Positions 34,382 through 44,425 of a stretch of 64,000 nucleotides of DNA are shown piece after piece. Within the stretch, counting starts at the first letter, position 1, and each line of letters starts with the position of its first letter. The position numbers and the translations under genes are program-made. The stretch comes from Streptococcus oralis ATCC 35037 (GTDB taxonomy: Bacteria > Bacillota > Bacilli > Lactobacillales > Streptococcaceae). The stretch is taken from assembly GCF_900637025.1 (NCBI RefSeq), contig NZ_LR134336.1, forward strand, positions 946,001-1,010,000, read 5' to 3'. The notes below the pieces were generated by a model. The model was given only the letters and a program-made list of their open reading frames with translations, had not been told where the DNA came from and searched no databases.

Positions 34382-34410
34382 ATGATACCTTAAAAATAAA
34401 CGTTTTTCAA
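34382..34410 (-). promoter_or_regulatory. eno promoter
   Basis: -35 TTGAAA (34405-34410), 17-bp spacer, -10 TATCAT (34382-34387), then AAAGGAG before the ATG. Confidence 0.8.
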
Positions 34411-34491
34411 GAAAAAACGTTATCTTTGTGCAAATTTTCCTTAACTTTATAAAGTAATCGCTTTCTTTTGTCTGTTTTCTTGCGATTTTTG

Positions 34492-34500
34492 TGATATACT
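34492..34500 (+). promoter_or_regulatory. Extended -10 promoter giving a possibly leaderless yueI-like mRNA
   Basis: TGA-TATACT (34492-34500) ends 6 bp before the ATG at 34507. No -35 at standard spacing and no Shine-Dalgarno site upstream. Confidence 0.6.
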
Positions 34501-34506
34501 GTTTTT

Positions 34507-34953
34507 ATGACAGATTTATCAAAACAACTACTAGAAAAAGCTCATGGTGGGCCCAAATTAAACCCTGACGAACAACGCCGCTATCTCGGCACTTTCGAGG
34601 AAAGAGTTCTTGGCTACGCGGATATCAGTACTGCCAATAGTCCTGAATTAGAACATGGATTTTTCTCTATTTTAGAGGGTTTTCAAGAAAAGGTAGAGGA
34701 ACTTTTTGTGAAAATCTCACCAAATATCGAGTTTGACAAACAGGTCTTTTACTTAAAACAAGCAAAGGAAAGCAACTGTCAGGCGACTATTGTTTCAGAC
34801 GATCACATCACCTCTCCTTTCGGTCTTGTCATTCATACAAATGAACCTGTTCAAGTAGACGAAAAGGACCTTAGACTTGCATTCTCAAGCCTCTGGGAAG
34901 AGAAAAAGGCAGAGCCACCTAAAAAATCCATCTGGAAAAAATGGTTTGGTTAA
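34507..34953 (+). CDS. YueI-family (DUF1694) protein
   Basis: 148 residues of the YueI/DUF1694 family, unknown function: [37 protein letters not shown] and [19 protein letters not shown] are the conserved blocks; the C-terminus ends in a basic WKKWFG. The ATG comes 6 bp after a -10 hexamer and has no ribosome site, so translation is probably leaderless. It is one of the few + strand genes right of dif. Its 3' end overlaps the convergent glycerate kinase gene by 4 bp. Confidence 0.88.
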   Translation: MTDLSKQLLEKAHGGPKLNPDEQRRYLGTFEERVLGYADISTANSPELEHGFFSILEGFQEKVEELFVKISPNIEFDKQVFYLKQAKESNCQATIVSDDHITSPFGLVIHTNEPVQVDEKDLRLAFSSLWEEKKAEPPKKSIWKKWFG

Positions 34954-36065
34954 TCCTTCCTCAAATTTAATAAACGACCAATATTAGTAGATGTGTGCTC
35001 CAAATAGAGTCTTGCATTTTTCAGACTGTCTTCCAAAGGTTCACTTTTTTCTAAAATAGAAAAGGCTGCTTGGATATTTTCGAATGGTAGGGAAGGTAAA
35101 CCCTCGGAAAGACTACCACAAATAGCGATAACTGGAACTCCTTCAGGAGTTCTTTTTGCTACACCGATAGGAGCTTTTCCAACAAAGCTTTGACTGTCCA
35201 GTCTACCTTCTCCAACGATAACCAAGTAGGCCCCTGCAACCTTCTTGTCAAAGTCAATCAAATCTAAGCAAGTGTCAATCCCAGATACGATAGTGGCCTC
35301 AGCAAAGGCACAGAGCCCAGCCGCAATCCCACCGCCGGCTCCTGCTCCTTTAAGAGAGAGGGTTGATGGTGAAAATTTTTCATAGAACCGCTGTATAGCC
35401 AAATCTACTGTCTCAAACAAAGCAGGATCCAAGCCCTTTTGTTTTCCAAATGTATAGGTCGCTCCTTGAAGACCACATAGAGGGCTCACGACATCTGCTA
35501 AAATGCGGATTTTCACATCTTCAGGTATCCTATACAACTCGCTGTCTGAAACTAACTCGAATTCAAGCAAAGTCTGACCGCAAGCTGGCAATTCTTTTCC
35601 ATTCTTATCATAAAAACGATAACCTAAACCAGCAGCAATGCCTATCCCACCGTCATTACTAGCCGTACCACCAACGCCGACATAGATATCTTTCATCCCT
35701 TGATCAACGAGATGACGAATCAACTCTCCGATACCTTTGGTTTGGATGTGAAGGGGATTTCGTTTCTCCCGCGGAATCTTCCCAAGACCAACCAAGTCAG
35801 CAACTTCGAAGAGCGCTATTTGATCTTTGTGAAAGTAGCGCATGGATTCTTTTAGCCCAAAAGGCCCTGTCACCTCTTGCCATTTTTCTTCGAGTTCAAG
35901 AGAATGTCGGATAGCGTCTACAGTTCCTTCCCCACCATCACCTACAGGGCAAAGCAGACATTCTACATCTGCTATCGATTTTTGGAATCCTCTTTTTATA
36001 GCTTGAGCAACCTCTTCTGCCGTCAAACTTTCTTTAAAAGAATCGGGTGCAATTACAATTTTCAT
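34950..36065 (-). CDS. Glycerate kinase
   Basis: 371 residues of glycerate kinase family 1 (GarK/GlxK), phosphorylating D-glycerate. Signatures: [55 protein letters not shown] and [12 protein letters not shown]. It lies 9 bp downstream of serB and is probably cotranscribed; both handle three-carbon phospho-acids or amino acids feeding serine and glycolytic metabolism. Confidence 0.95.
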   Translation of the reverse strand: MKIVIAPDSFKESLTAEEVAQAIKRGFQKSIADVECLLCPVGDGGEGTVDAIRHSLELEEKWQEVTGPFGLKESMRYFHKDQIALFEVADLVGLGKIPREKRNPLHIQTKGIGELIRHLVDQGMKDIYVGVGGTASNDGGIGIAAGLGYRFYDKNGKELPACGQTLLEFELVSDSELYRIPEDVKIRILADVVSPLCGLQGATYTFGKQKGLDPALFETVDLAIQRFYEKFSPSTLSLKGAGAGGGIAAGLCAFAEATIVSGIDTCLDLIDFDKKVAGAYLVIVGEGRLDSQSFVGKAPIGVAKRTPEGVPVIAICGSLSEGLPSLPFENIQAAFSILEKSEPLEDSLKNARLYLEHTSTNIGRLLNLRKD

Positions 36066-36074
36066 AGTTCCCTC

Positions 36075-36719
36075 TCATTCTAAGAAATCAATCAAAGGTA
36101 GAACTTCTAAAAGCTCCCTCGTATCTACATGACAAGCTATCTCGGATTTTACGACTTCTTTGGCACAAAATGCAATACTACATCCTGCTGACTTTAACAT
36201 CAAGAGGTCATTGGCACCATCACCGATGGCAATCGTTCTTTCTTTGGGAAGTTTCAGTTCTTTTTTCCATTTCTCAAGAGTAACTTGTTTTACTTGACCT
36301 GTCACAATTTCACCAACTAATTTTCCTGTTAAAAAACCGTCTTTGACTTCCAACTGGTTGGCGGAGAAATAGGAAATACCAAGGGATTTTGCTAATCTTT
36401 CAACTATTGGTGTAAAGCCACCAGACACTAGACCGACTAGAATGCCCTTCTTTTGAAGTATGGAGATAAATTCTTGAGCATTCTTGGACAGATGAATGGA
36501 TTTGAAGACAGTATCAAAGACCGAAACCGGAAGGCCTTTTAACAAAGCTACCCTCGCTCGTAAACTTGTTTCAAAGTCCAGTTCACCTCGCATTGCCTGG
36601 CTTGTAATCTGCGATATTTCTTCTTCGCAACCTGCTTCTTTTCCTAAAAGATCAATCACTTCTTCTGCTATCAGGGTGCCGTCAACGTCCATGACACACA
36701 AGCCTTTTACTTGAGACAT
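36075..36719 (-). CDS. serB: Phosphoserine phosphatase
   Basis: 214 residues, HAD type: motif I VMDVDGTLI, motif II VSGGFTPIVE, motif III Lys in VTLEKWKKEL, motif IV IAIGDGANDLLMLKSAG. Hydrolyses phosphoserine in the last step of serine synthesis. It lies 58 bp downstream of glgA but beyond a strong terminator, so it belongs to a separate unit with the glycerate kinase. Confidence 0.92.
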   Translation of the reverse strand: MSQVKGLCVMDVDGTLIAEEVIDLLGKEAGCEEEISQITSQAMRGELDFETSLRARVALLKGLPVSVFDTVFKSIHLSKNAQEFISILQKKGILVGLVSGGFTPIVERLAKSLGISYFSANQLEVKDGFLTGKLVGEIVTGQVKQVTLEKWKKELKLPKERTIAIGDGANDLLMLKSAGCSIAFCAKEVVKSEIACHVDTRELLEVLPLIDFLE

Positions 36720-36742
36720 AAACTTTCCTTTCTAAACAGCCC

Positions 36743-36772
36743 AAAAATCGTATGAAAGAATCATACGATTTT
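36743..36772 (-). terminator. Terminator of the glg operon
   Basis: Perfect 12-bp stem AAAATCGTATGA / TCATACGATTTT followed by T on the - strand, 6 bp past the glgA stop. Confidence 0.85.
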
Positions 36773-36777
36773 ATCTA

Positions 36778-38211
36778 TTAGTTGACTAAACTATGGTACA
36801 AGTCAAGATAAGACTTACAAGCTGTATCCCATGAGAAATCGCATTCCATAGCTTGTTTTTGTAGATTTCTCCAAACTTCCGGCTGGTACTTATAAACATC
36901 CAAGGCTGTTTGGAAACTCCAGTTAAGCCAGTATGGTGTTAAATTATCAAAGCTAAATCCAGTTCCAGTTCCTTCGATTGGATTGAAGGATTGAACCGTA
37001 TCACGCAAGCCACCCACTTCATGAACCAATGGTAGAGTTCCATAGCGCATCGCCATCATTTGAGACAAGCCACATGGTTCAAAACGACTTGGCATGAGGA
37101 AGAGATCACAAGCTGCGTAGATTTCTTGAGCGAGCTTGACGTCAAAAGTGATATTTGCTGATAGTTTGTCTGGATAGACTTGCGCAAACCAGGAGAAGGA
37201 ATGTTCAAAAGCTGGGTCACCTGTTCCTAAAAGGACTATTTGAACGTCCTCCTGTAAGAAACGATGCAAGCTTTCTACAACAACATCAAAACCTTTTTGG
37301 CGCGTCAATCGAGAGACAATCCCAACTAGCGGAACATCTGCTCGCACAGGCAACCCAACTCTCTCTTGTAATTTTGCTTTGTTTTGAGCTTTTCCAGACA
37401 AATCTTCTTTATTAAAATGATAATCTAAAAGTGGGTCTGTTTGAGGATTATAAAGATCTGCGTCAATACCATTAACTATACCTGAAACCTTACCTGACTC
37501 CATCCGAAGAATCTGGTCCAAACCGCAACCAAACTGACTGGTCATAATCTCGTGCGCATAGCTAGGGGAAACGGTTGAGACACGATCCGCGTAGAGAATG
37601 CCTGCTTTCATCCAGTTGAGACAATCATTCCAGCGAAGGGTGCCATCAGCATAACGTTCAAAGCCAACACCGAACAAATCCCATAACATTCCTTCAGAAA
37701 ATTGACCTTGAAATTCCAAATTGTGAATGGTTAAAACTGTTCTGATTCCTTGATATGCCTGAATCCAATGGTACTTTTCTTTTAACAAGAAGGGAATCAT
37801 GGCTGTGTGGTAATCATGAACATGGAGAAGGTCAGGGATAAAGCCGATGCGTTCCATGGCTTCAAGAGCAGCCAGTTGGAAGAAGGCAAAGCGTTCACCA
37901 TCGTCAAAATCACCGTACACATGACCACGGAAGAAATAATACTGATTATCAATGAAGTAGAAGGTTACCCCATTCAAGACCGTTTTCTTAATACCACAGT
38001 ACTGTCTACGCCATCCTACACTAACTTCAAAGTGGAGAACATCCTCAATCTGGTCTCCAAACTTTGCTTCTACCATATCATAATAAGGTAAGAAAACTGC
38101 AACTTCGTGCCCCGCTTTTACAAGTGATTTGGGAAGTGCACCAATGACATCGCCCAAACCACCTGTTTTTGAAAAGGGTGCTCCTTCTGCCGCTACAAAT
38201 AAAATTTTCAT
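36778..38211 (-). CDS. glgA: Glycogen synthase (GT5)
   Basis: 477 residues using ADP-glucose to extend alpha-1,4-glucan. N-terminal [13 protein letters not shown] (ADP-glucose binding KTGGL) and a C-terminal GT-B domain with [11 protein letters not shown] and [20 protein letters not shown]. Its ATG overlaps the glgD stop (ATGA). Last gene of glgB-C-D-A. Confidence 0.97.
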   Translation of the reverse strand: MKILFVAAEGAPFSKTGGLGDVIGALPKSLVKAGHEVAVFLPYYDMVEAKFGDQIEDVLHFEVSVGWRRQYCGIKKTVLNGVTFYFIDNQYYFFRGHVYGDFDDGERFAFFQLAALEAMERIGFIPDLLHVHDYHTAMIPFLLKEKYHWIQAYQGIRTVLTIHNLEFQGQFSEGMLWDLFGVGFERYADGTLRWNDCLNWMKAGILYADRVSTVSPSYAHEIMTSQFGCGLDQILRMESGKVSGIVNGIDADLYNPQTDPLLDYHFNKEDLSGKAQNKAKLQERVGLPVRADVPLVGIVSRLTRQKGFDVVVESLHRFLQEDVQIVLLGTGDPAFEHSFSWFAQVYPDKLSANITFDVKLAQEIYAACDLFLMPSRFEPCGLSQMMAMRYGTLPLVHEVGGLRDTVQSFNPIEGTGTGFSFDNLTPYWLNWSFQTALDVYKYQPEVWRNLQKQAMECDFSWDTACKSYLDLYHSLVN

Positions 38212-39347
38212 GAATAAATGTCCTCTGTTACTGTTTCACCCTTCTTCACTACAACTGGATGTTCTGCTGTGCCTCGAATGACAACACCGTCCGCAACCTC
38301 AACGCCCTTATCCAAGATAGCATATTCAACTTGGGCACCTTGTCCAATCACAACACGAGGGAACAGAACGCTGTTCTTCACAACACTATCTTTGTGAACA
38401 TAAATATTACGAGATAGGACTGACTGAACTACTTCACCCTCAATGATACTACCAGAAGCAAACTGAGAAGTACTTACTTTTGAAGTATTCGCATAATAGG
38501 TTGGCTCTTCGTTCTTAACCTTGGTATAAATCTTTTGATTTGGTGAGAAGAGAGAATAGAACTTTTTAGATTCAAGCATATCAATATTTGCTTGATAATA
38601 GGACTGAACAGAGTGAATATTAGCTAAGTAGCCTGTGTATTCGTAAGCAAAAGCTCCTTCTTTTGCAGCTAAATCGCGGAGGACATAGCGCAACTTTTCA
38701 GGATATTCTTTCTGAGCCTCTTCTTCAAGTCGTTCAATCAACCAAGGAGTATCCACAACAAAGATATCTGTAGACATATTGAAGAGTTCATCTGTAGATT
38801 TATTATCAAAGAGTTTGTGCGAACGAACATGGTCAGTTTCATCGATTTCCAAAATAGCATTCACATCTGAAATGTCTTTCTTTGGAAGTTTCTTATATAC
38901 AACTGTAATCGGACCTTTTGTTGTATTGTGTAGGTGGAAGACTTGATTCAAGTCAATATTCACCAGCACATCGCAGTTAATCGAAACGGTTTGGTTTGAA
39001 CCTGAACGTCTCAAGTAGGTAAGAAGCTGTTGGTAATACTCTTTTCCAACTGTACTGCTTTCAACACGAGTATTGTAAATTCCTAGATAGTAGTGACTTA
39101 GAAGAGTTGACAAGCCCCACTCACGACCTGAACGGATATGGTCGAATACTGAGCTGATATTGTCTTGTTGGAAAATACCAAAGATACTACGAACACCTGC
39201 ATTTGCAAGGCTGGAAAGAGGGAAGTCAATCAAACGGTATTTCCCACCGAAAGGCAAGCTAGCTACCGGACGGTGTTCTGTTAATGTTGACATGTCATGA
39301 AAACCAACTGTGTTTCCTAAAATGGCTGAATATTTATCAATCTTCAT
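38208..39347 (-). CDS. glgD: GlgD, non-catalytic partner of ADP-glucose pyrophosphorylase
   Basis: 379 residues, homologous to GlgC throughout. The N-terminal nucleotide-binding loop AGGQGTRL of GlgC is replaced by [14 protein letters not shown], so it is not expected to be catalytic alone. Gram-positive GlgC and GlgD form a heteromer in which GlgD raises activity. The C-terminal left-handed beta-helix is present. Overlaps glgC by 11 bp and glgA by 4 bp. Confidence 0.95.
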   Translation of the reverse strand: MKIDKYSAILGNTVGFHDMSTLTEHRPVASLPFGGKYRLIDFPLSSLANAGVRSIFGIFQQDNISSVFDHIRSGREWGLSTLLSHYYLGIYNTRVESSTVGKEYYQQLLTYLRRSGSNQTVSINCDVLVNIDLNQVFHLHNTTKGPITVVYKKLPKKDISDVNAILEIDETDHVRSHKLFDNKSTDELFNMSTDIFVVDTPWLIERLEEEAQKEYPEKLRYVLRDLAAKEGAFAYEYTGYLANIHSVQSYYQANIDMLESKKFYSLFSPNQKIYTKVKNEEPTYYANTSKVSTSQFASGSIIEGEVVQSVLSRNIYVHKDSVVKNSVLFPRVVIGQGAQVEYAILDKGVEVADGVVIRGTAEHPVVVKKGETVTEDIYS

Positions 39348-40479
39348 CTGTTGCTACCCCCACTACTTCATTGTATCCTACTACTTGTACTTCGTCCGTT
39401 CCGTCAATCTCTACGCCGTCTGCAATAATGGCACCCTCACCAATAATAGCACGAGTAATCTTTGCGCCATGGCCAATAATAGCTCCACTCATGATGACAG
39501 AATCAACGACCTCAGCACCTTCACGTACTTGTGCTTCTGTTGAAAGAATCGAACGTTTAACAGTTCCATCTACAAAACAGCCATCCACGACCAATGAATC
39601 TTCAACGTGTGCATGCGCACCAAAGTAGTTTGGTGGTGAAATCAAGTTTCTAGAGTAAATTTTCCACTGACGATTGCGACTATCCAAGGCGTTTTCTGGT
39701 GAAATGTACTCCATATTAGCTTCCCAAAGTGACTCAATCGTACCAACGTCTTTCCAGTAGCCATTAAATTCATAAGCATAGACACTTTCACCAGACTCGA
39801 GATAGTTAGGGATAACGTTCTTACCAAAGTCTGACATATCCACATTGCTCTTTTCAGCAGCAACAAGCATATTGCGAAGCCGTTTCCAGTCAAAAATATA
39901 AATTCCCATAGAAGCCTTTGTAGACTTAGGTTGAGCAGGTTTTTCCTCAAATTCAACGATACGGTTATTGGCATCTGTATTCATGATACCGAAACGGCTA
40001 GCTTCTTTGAGAGGTACGTCTAGGACAGCTACTGTCAAACTGGCATTGTTATCCTTATGGGACTGAAGCATATCATCGTAGTCCATCTTGTAGATGTGGT
40101 CACCAGAAAGAATCAAAACATACTCAGGATTAACACTGTCGATATAGTCAATGTTTTGGTAGATAGCGTGACTAGTCCCTTCAAACCAACGGTTTCCTTC
40201 GCTGGCTGAATAAGGTTGTAAAATAGAGACACCTGAATTGATACCATCCAATCCCCAGCTCGAACCATTTCCAATATGGTTGTTCAAAGCAAGAGGTTGG
40301 TACTGCGTAATCACACCAACATTATGGATTCCAGAGTTTGCACAGTTGGAAAGAGCAAAGTCAATGATACGGTAGCGCCCACCGAATTGCACTGCCGGTT
40401 TGGCAATGCTTTGAGTGAGTTTTCCGAGACGTGTTCCTTGCCCACCCGCAAGGATCAAAGCTAGCATTTCATTCTTCAT
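39337..40479 (-). CDS. glgC: Glucose-1-phosphate adenylyltransferase
   Basis: 380 residues. Makes ADP-glucose from glucose-1-phosphate and ATP, the committed step of glycogen synthesis. N-terminal [25 protein letters not shown], substrate segment GTSHAIYQN and [11 protein letters not shown]-terminal beta-helix repeats ([20 protein letters not shown]). AAAGGAG precedes the ATG. A 157-bp gap without features separates it from glgB upstream. Confidence 0.97.
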   Translation of the reverse strand: MKNEMLALILAGGQGTRLGKLTQSIAKPAVQFGGRYRIIDFALSNCANSGIHNVGVITQYQPLALNNHIGNGSSWGLDGINSGVSILQPYSASEGNRWFEGTSHAIYQNIDYIDSVNPEYVLILSGDHIYKMDYDDMLQSHKDNNASLTVAVLDVPLKEASRFGIMNTDANNRIVEFEEKPAQPKSTKASMGIYIFDWKRLRNMLVAAEKSNVDMSDFGKNVIPNYLESGESVYAYEFNGYWKDVGTIESLWEANMEYISPENALDSRNRQWKIYSRNLISPPNYFGAHAHVEDSLVVDGCFVDGTVKRSILSTEAQVREGAEVVDSVIMSGAIIGHGAKITRAIIGEGAIIADGVEIDGTDEVQVVGYNEVVGVATDED

Positions 40480-40636
40480 TTTCTACTCCTTTATAAAGAC
40501 ATGTGAACGTTAAAATCGAAAGAAGGTCGGAAGTCAAACTTTTTATAAAAATAATAGGAAATCCATTTCTCTTGTGTTTCAAGTCCAATACAAGTACATC
40601 CGTTTTTAAAAACTAAAAAATATCATCAACAGCCCA

Positions 40637-42532
40637 TTATTCTTTTTTCTTAGCTTGTTTCAAACGACGCTTGATCTTCCAGATGCTTGCTCCCATGGCA
40701 GGCAAGGTAAAGGTCAAAGTCTGCTCATAATCTTTCCATAAGCCTTCTTGAGTCTGAACTGTTTGATTGTGCTCTTTCCACACACCTCCCCATTCTTCTA
40801 ATTCTGTATTCCAAACTTCTTCGTAAATACCTGCAACAGGTAAACCAATCGTAAAGTCCTTACGTTCAACTGGTGCCATGTTAAAGACACAGACTAACAT
40901 TTCGTCCTTCTTGCCCTTACGAATAAAGGAAAGGACACTCTGATCTCTATTATCAGCATCGATAATCTCGATACCATCATAACTAGTATCAATTTCCCAC
41001 AGACAACGATGCTCTTTATAGAATTGATTCAGTTGTGAAGTAAAATGCTTCATCTTGGCATTCATCGGATCTTCTAGATTAGACCACTCCAACTGCTCCT
41101 CGGACTTCCACTCGAGGAATTGTCCGTACTCACTACCCATGAACAAGAGTTTCTTACCTGGATGACAAATTTGATAGGTGTAGAGGTTGCGCAGACCAGC
41201 GAACTGATTGTAGCGATCTCCCCACATCTTATGCATCATACTCTTCTTACCATGAACTACTTCATCATGTGAGAAAGGCAGGAGATAGTTTTCATTGAAA
41301 ACATACATAAAGCTGAAAGTCACAAGATTAAAGTCATACTTGCGATAAATCGGATCTTCCTCGTAGAAACGGAGAATGTCGTTCATCCAGCCCATATTCC
41401 ATTTATAGTCAAACCCAAGGCCGCCCATTTCTTTCATGCCAGTAATCTTTGTTGCTGATGAACTTTCTTCTGCAATCATCATGATATCTGGATGAGCTAA
41501 CTTAATCACTGTGTTCAACCGTTGAAGGAAATAATAACCCTCGTAGTTAAGATTTCCGCCGTCCTTATTTGGAGTCCAAGGAGCATTATCATAATCTAGA
41601 TACAGCATATTGCTCACTGCATCGACCCGAATACCATCTAAGTGGTAAAAATCAATCCAAAATTTAATACTTGAAATCAGGAAAGATTGGACCTCATTTT
41701 TCCCGAGGTCAAAATTCAGAGCACCCCAACCATAGTTATGAGCCTTGTTGTGATCTTGGTATTCAAAAGTTGGTGTACCGTCATAATATGCCAAGGCATC
41801 ATCATTAATAGTGAAATGACCTGGAACCCAGTCGACGATAACACCGATATTATTTATATGACACTCTTCAACGAAATCTTGAAACTCGTCAGGTGTACCA
41901 TAGGAATGTTCAAAAGCAAAGTAACCCATAAGTTGATAGCCCCAGCTCAATCCAAGTGGGTGAGCCATTAAAGGCATGAACTCAATATGTGTATAGTTCA
42001 TCTCAACTAAGTATGGAATCAACTCGTCTTTCAGTTGCGAAAAAGTATAGGGACTACCATCTGGATTTCTCTTCCAAGATCCTGCATGGGCTTCATATAT
42101 ATTAACTGGTCTCTCGAAAAATCCCAGACGTTTGCGACGTGCTAACCAAAGGCCATCTTTCCATTTCTTTTCACGGATATTGGTCAAAACAGCTCCTGTA
42201 CCCGGTCTAGCTTCAAAATAAACTGCCAATGGATCGATCTTCATAATCTGGTGACCATTTGCACGCGTGATATGATATTTATAAATCTGACCATCCTGAG
42301 CTTGACTCGTAAAGACTTCCCAAACACCTGCTTCATTACGAACCATGGGAATCTGATTCTCAACCCAATCGGTAAAATCACCAACTAAATGAACTGCTTG
42401 TGCATTTGGGGCCCAAACCCTAAAGGTATAGCCTATTTCTCCGTTTTTCTCCTCTCTATGCGCTCCTAAATAATGCTGGAGGTGAAAGTTCTCACCTGTA
42501 GTAAAGGTTCTTAATGCTTCTTGATTATTCAT
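40637..42532 (-). CDS. glgB: 1,4-alpha-glucan branching enzyme
   Basis: 631 residues: an N-terminal CBM48 domain ([20 protein letters not shown]), a GH13_9 catalytic barrel with nucleophile Asp in [11 protein letters not shown], acid Glu in MIAEESS and [10 protein letters not shown], and an all-beta C-terminal domain. Introduces alpha-1,6 branches. First gene of the glg operon, behind a consensus promoter with a cre site. AAAGGGG lies 5 bp before the ATG. Confidence 0.97.
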   Translation of the reverse strand: MNNQEALRTFTTGENFHLQHYLGAHREEKNGEIGYTFRVWAPNAQAVHLVGDFTDWVENQIPMVRNEAGVWEVFTSQAQDGQIYKYHITRANGHQIMKIDPLAVYFEARPGTGAVLTNIREKKWKDGLWLARRKRLGFFERPVNIYEAHAGSWKRNPDGSPYTFSQLKDELIPYLVEMNYTHIEFMPLMAHPLGLSWGYQLMGYFAFEHSYGTPDEFQDFVEECHINNIGVIVDWVPGHFTINDDALAYYDGTPTFEYQDHNKAHNYGWGALNFDLGKNEVQSFLISSIKFWIDFYHLDGIRVDAVSNMLYLDYDNAPWTPNKDGGNLNYEGYYFLQRLNTVIKLAHPDIMMIAEESSSATKITGMKEMGGLGFDYKWNMGWMNDILRFYEEDPIYRKYDFNLVTFSFMYVFNENYLLPFSHDEVVHGKKSMMHKMWGDRYNQFAGLRNLYTYQICHPGKKLLFMGSEYGQFLEWKSEEQLEWSNLEDPMNAKMKHFTSQLNQFYKEHRCLWEIDTSYDGIEIIDADNRDQSVLSFIRKGKKDEMLVCVFNMAPVERKDFTIGLPVAGIYEEVWNTELEEWGGVWKEHNQTVQTQEGLWKDYEQTLTFTLPAMGASIWKIKRRLKQAKKKE

Positions 42533-42548
42533 TCAATCCCCTTTCTTT

Positions 42549-42563
42549 TGTAAGCGTTTTCTA
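42549..42563. promoter_or_regulatory. cre box (CcpA site) of the glg operon
   Basis: The window from 42548, TTGTAAGCGTTTTCT on the + strand, fits the cre consensus WTGNAANCGNWNNCW at every position. It lies just downstream of the -10 box, over the start of transcription, where CcpA represses. Carbon catabolite control of glycogen synthesis is therefore likely. Confidence 0.75.
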
Positions 42564-42570
42564 TAATTCT

Positions 42571-42599
42571 ATTATACACTCTTTTAAGGTAACTTTCAA
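42571..42599 (-). promoter_or_regulatory. glg operon promoter
   Basis: -35 TTGAAA (42594-42599), 17-bp spacer, -10 TATAAT (42571-42576), about 40 bp before glgB. Confidence 0.88.
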
Positions 42600-42770
42600 G
42601 TAATTTACGAAGGAAATCATATTTTTTTATGAAAGCCTTCAAAAAATTACCTAGCATTTTAAAAAAGATATCCAGAAAATAGAACACGAAACAATTTCCA
42701 TATATTTTTTTATTATAATACCAGAATATTCGTTTTTTATCAATTTTAAACTGCATTTTTTTGAAAAAAA

Positions 42771-42800
42771 TAAAATCAGGAAGTCGTTTTCCTGATTTTA
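42771..42800 (-). terminator. Terminator of gapN
   Basis: Stem TAAAATCAGG / CCTGATTTTA with a 10-nt loop followed by T7 on the - strand, just past the gapN stop. Confidence 0.85.
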
Positions 42801-42804
42801 TAAA

Positions 42805-44229
42805 TTATTTCACATCAAAAACAATGGATTTAACATTTGTCATCGCTTCGATACTATATTTAATTCCTTGTACTCCTGCACCAGAACCTTTTACACCAAG
42901 GAATGGGAAATTATCTGGTCCACGTTGTGTTTTATTATTAATATGAACGGTACCAACTTCAAGTTTTTCAGCAATTTCAAACGCCTTCTTAAAGTCATTT
43001 GTAAAGACTGAAGATTGAAGACCGAATTCTGATTCATTAGCAATTTCAAGTGCTTCATTGGCATCTGCAACTCGAATAATTGGGAGAACAGGTCCAAATG
43101 GTTCTTCCCAGGCTAATTTCATATCTCTTGTGACATAATCAAAAAGTCCTGGCCAAATGAGATTATTCTCACGTTTGATTGGGCTGAGCGCTTTGGCTCC
43201 TTTTTCCTGAGCATCTTCAATCAATCCCCAGATGAAATCAGCTGAAGCATTATCAATAACTGGCGTGATATCTGTATTGTCAAATGGATCACCGACTGTT
43301 AGCTTAGCAACTTCAGCTTGGAGCAATTCTGCCAATCTGTCTGCTACGCTTTCCACAACCAAAACACGTTTGATAGCGGTACAACGCTGACCAGAGTAGC
43401 TAAAGGCACCACCTACGATTTGCTTAGCTGCATTTTCTAAATCTGCATCTTCTAAGACAATTGCTGCATCTTTCCCACCAAGTTCAAGCATAATCGGGCG
43501 CATACCAGCTAAACGACCAATACGCTCACCAATCGGTGTTGAACCTGTAAAGTTAATGAAGTTCACTTCCTTGTGTTCGATGATGTAGTCTCCGATTTCA
43601 GAACCACGTCCAGTGATGGTGTTAAAGACACCTGCTGGGATTCCTGCTTCGTCAAATGCTTTAGCTAGCAAGAGGCCAGAAATAGATCCTTGTGTTGGGG
43701 GTTTGAACATAACGACATTTCCTGCAATCAAAGCCGGAGCAATCTTAGATCCAGAAAGGTTGACTGGATAGTTAAATGGTGCAATAGCTAAAACGACACC
43801 AACTGGTTCACGACGGACAACGGCTAGTTTATTTTTACTTGCAGCTTCAAAACCGCCACCTTCCATTGCTTGTCCAGTGATACGGAGACCTTCCTCGGCA
43901 GCAAAACGAATCAATTCTGCTGTACGTACTACTTCTCCAATGGCTGCTTTAATCCCTTTTGCAACCTCTTTAGCAAGAATGGTACCAATTTTTTCTTTGT
44001 CACGTTCCAAAATGTCTGCTGTCTTATGCAAATAGGCTGCACGCTCAACGGGTGCTAAATCACGCCATGCTGGGAGAGCTGCACGCGCAGCTTTCATCGC
44101 CTCATCTACTTCAGCCTGACTCATAGCAGGTACTGTACCCAACTTTTCTTGATTGATGGGAGAATAGATGGCAATTTCATTCTCTGATGATTTCCATTTT
44201 CCATTCACTAAATTCTGATAATGTGTCAA
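42805..44229 (-). CDS. gapN: NADP-dependent glyceraldehyde-3-phosphate dehydrogenase (non-phosphorylating)
   Basis: 474 residues of the aldehyde dehydrogenase superfamily: catalytic Glu in MLELGGKDAAIV and Cys in YSGQRCTAIKRV, cofactor loop FTGSTPIGERIGRLAG. Oxidises glyceraldehyde-3-phosphate to 3-phosphoglycerate while making NADPH, the main NADPH source in streptococci. Initiation is at TTG (44227-44229), placed 8 bp after a full AGGAGG. It has its own promoter and terminator. Confidence 0.96.
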   Translation of the reverse strand: MTHYQNLVNGKWKSSENEIAIYSPINQEKLGTVPAMSQAEVDEAMKAARAALPAWRDLAPVERAAYLHKTADILERDKEKIGTILAKEVAKGIKAAIGEVVRTAELIRFAAEEGLRITGQAMEGGGFEAASKNKLAVVRREPVGVVLAIAPFNYPVNLSGSKIAPALIAGNVVMFKPPTQGSISGLLLAKAFDEAGIPAGVFNTITGRGSEIGDYIIEHKEVNFINFTGSTPIGERIGRLAGMRPIMLELGGKDAAIVLEDADLENAAKQIVGGAFSYSGQRCTAIKRVLVVESVADRLAELLQAEVAKLTVGDPFDNTDITPVIDNASADFIWGLIEDAQEKGAKALSPIKRENNLIWPGLFDYVTRDMKLAWEEPFGPVLPIIRVADANEALEIANESEFGLQSSVFTNDFKKAFEIAEKLEVGTVHINNKTQRGPDNFPFLGVKGSGAGVQGIKYSIEAMTNVKSIVFDVK

Positions 44230-44260
44230 ATTCTCTTCCTCCTGAAAATGATTAAAACTT

Positions 44261-44288
44261 ATTTTATCAAATTTTCAGAAAATTACAA
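44261..44288 (-). promoter_or_regulatory. gapN promoter
   Basis: -35 TTGTAA (44283-44288), 16-bp spacer, extended -10 TGA-TAAAAT (44261-44266). Confidence 0.65.
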
Positions 44289-44385
44289 CCCCTTTTTGGA
44301 AAATATTGATATTTTTTTCACAAACTTGATTCTTCAAATTATTTGAAATTTATTCCTATTAGATATTGGTTTTTCAATAAAAATA

Positions 44386-44415
44386 AAAAAGGTCTAGAGT
44401 TAACTAAACCTTTTT
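44386..44415 (-). terminator. Terminator of pulA
   Basis: AAAAAGGTTTAG / CTAGACCTTTTTT hairpin with one mismatch and a T-rich 3' flank on the - strand, about 10 bp past the stop. Confidence 0.75.
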
Positions 44416-44425
44416 GTAGTATTTA

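Noticed and set aside
42529..42756. 75-codon - strand frame before glgB
   Set aside because: Spans the glg promoter and cre box; Lys/Phe/Tyr-rich AT artefact with no ribosome site.
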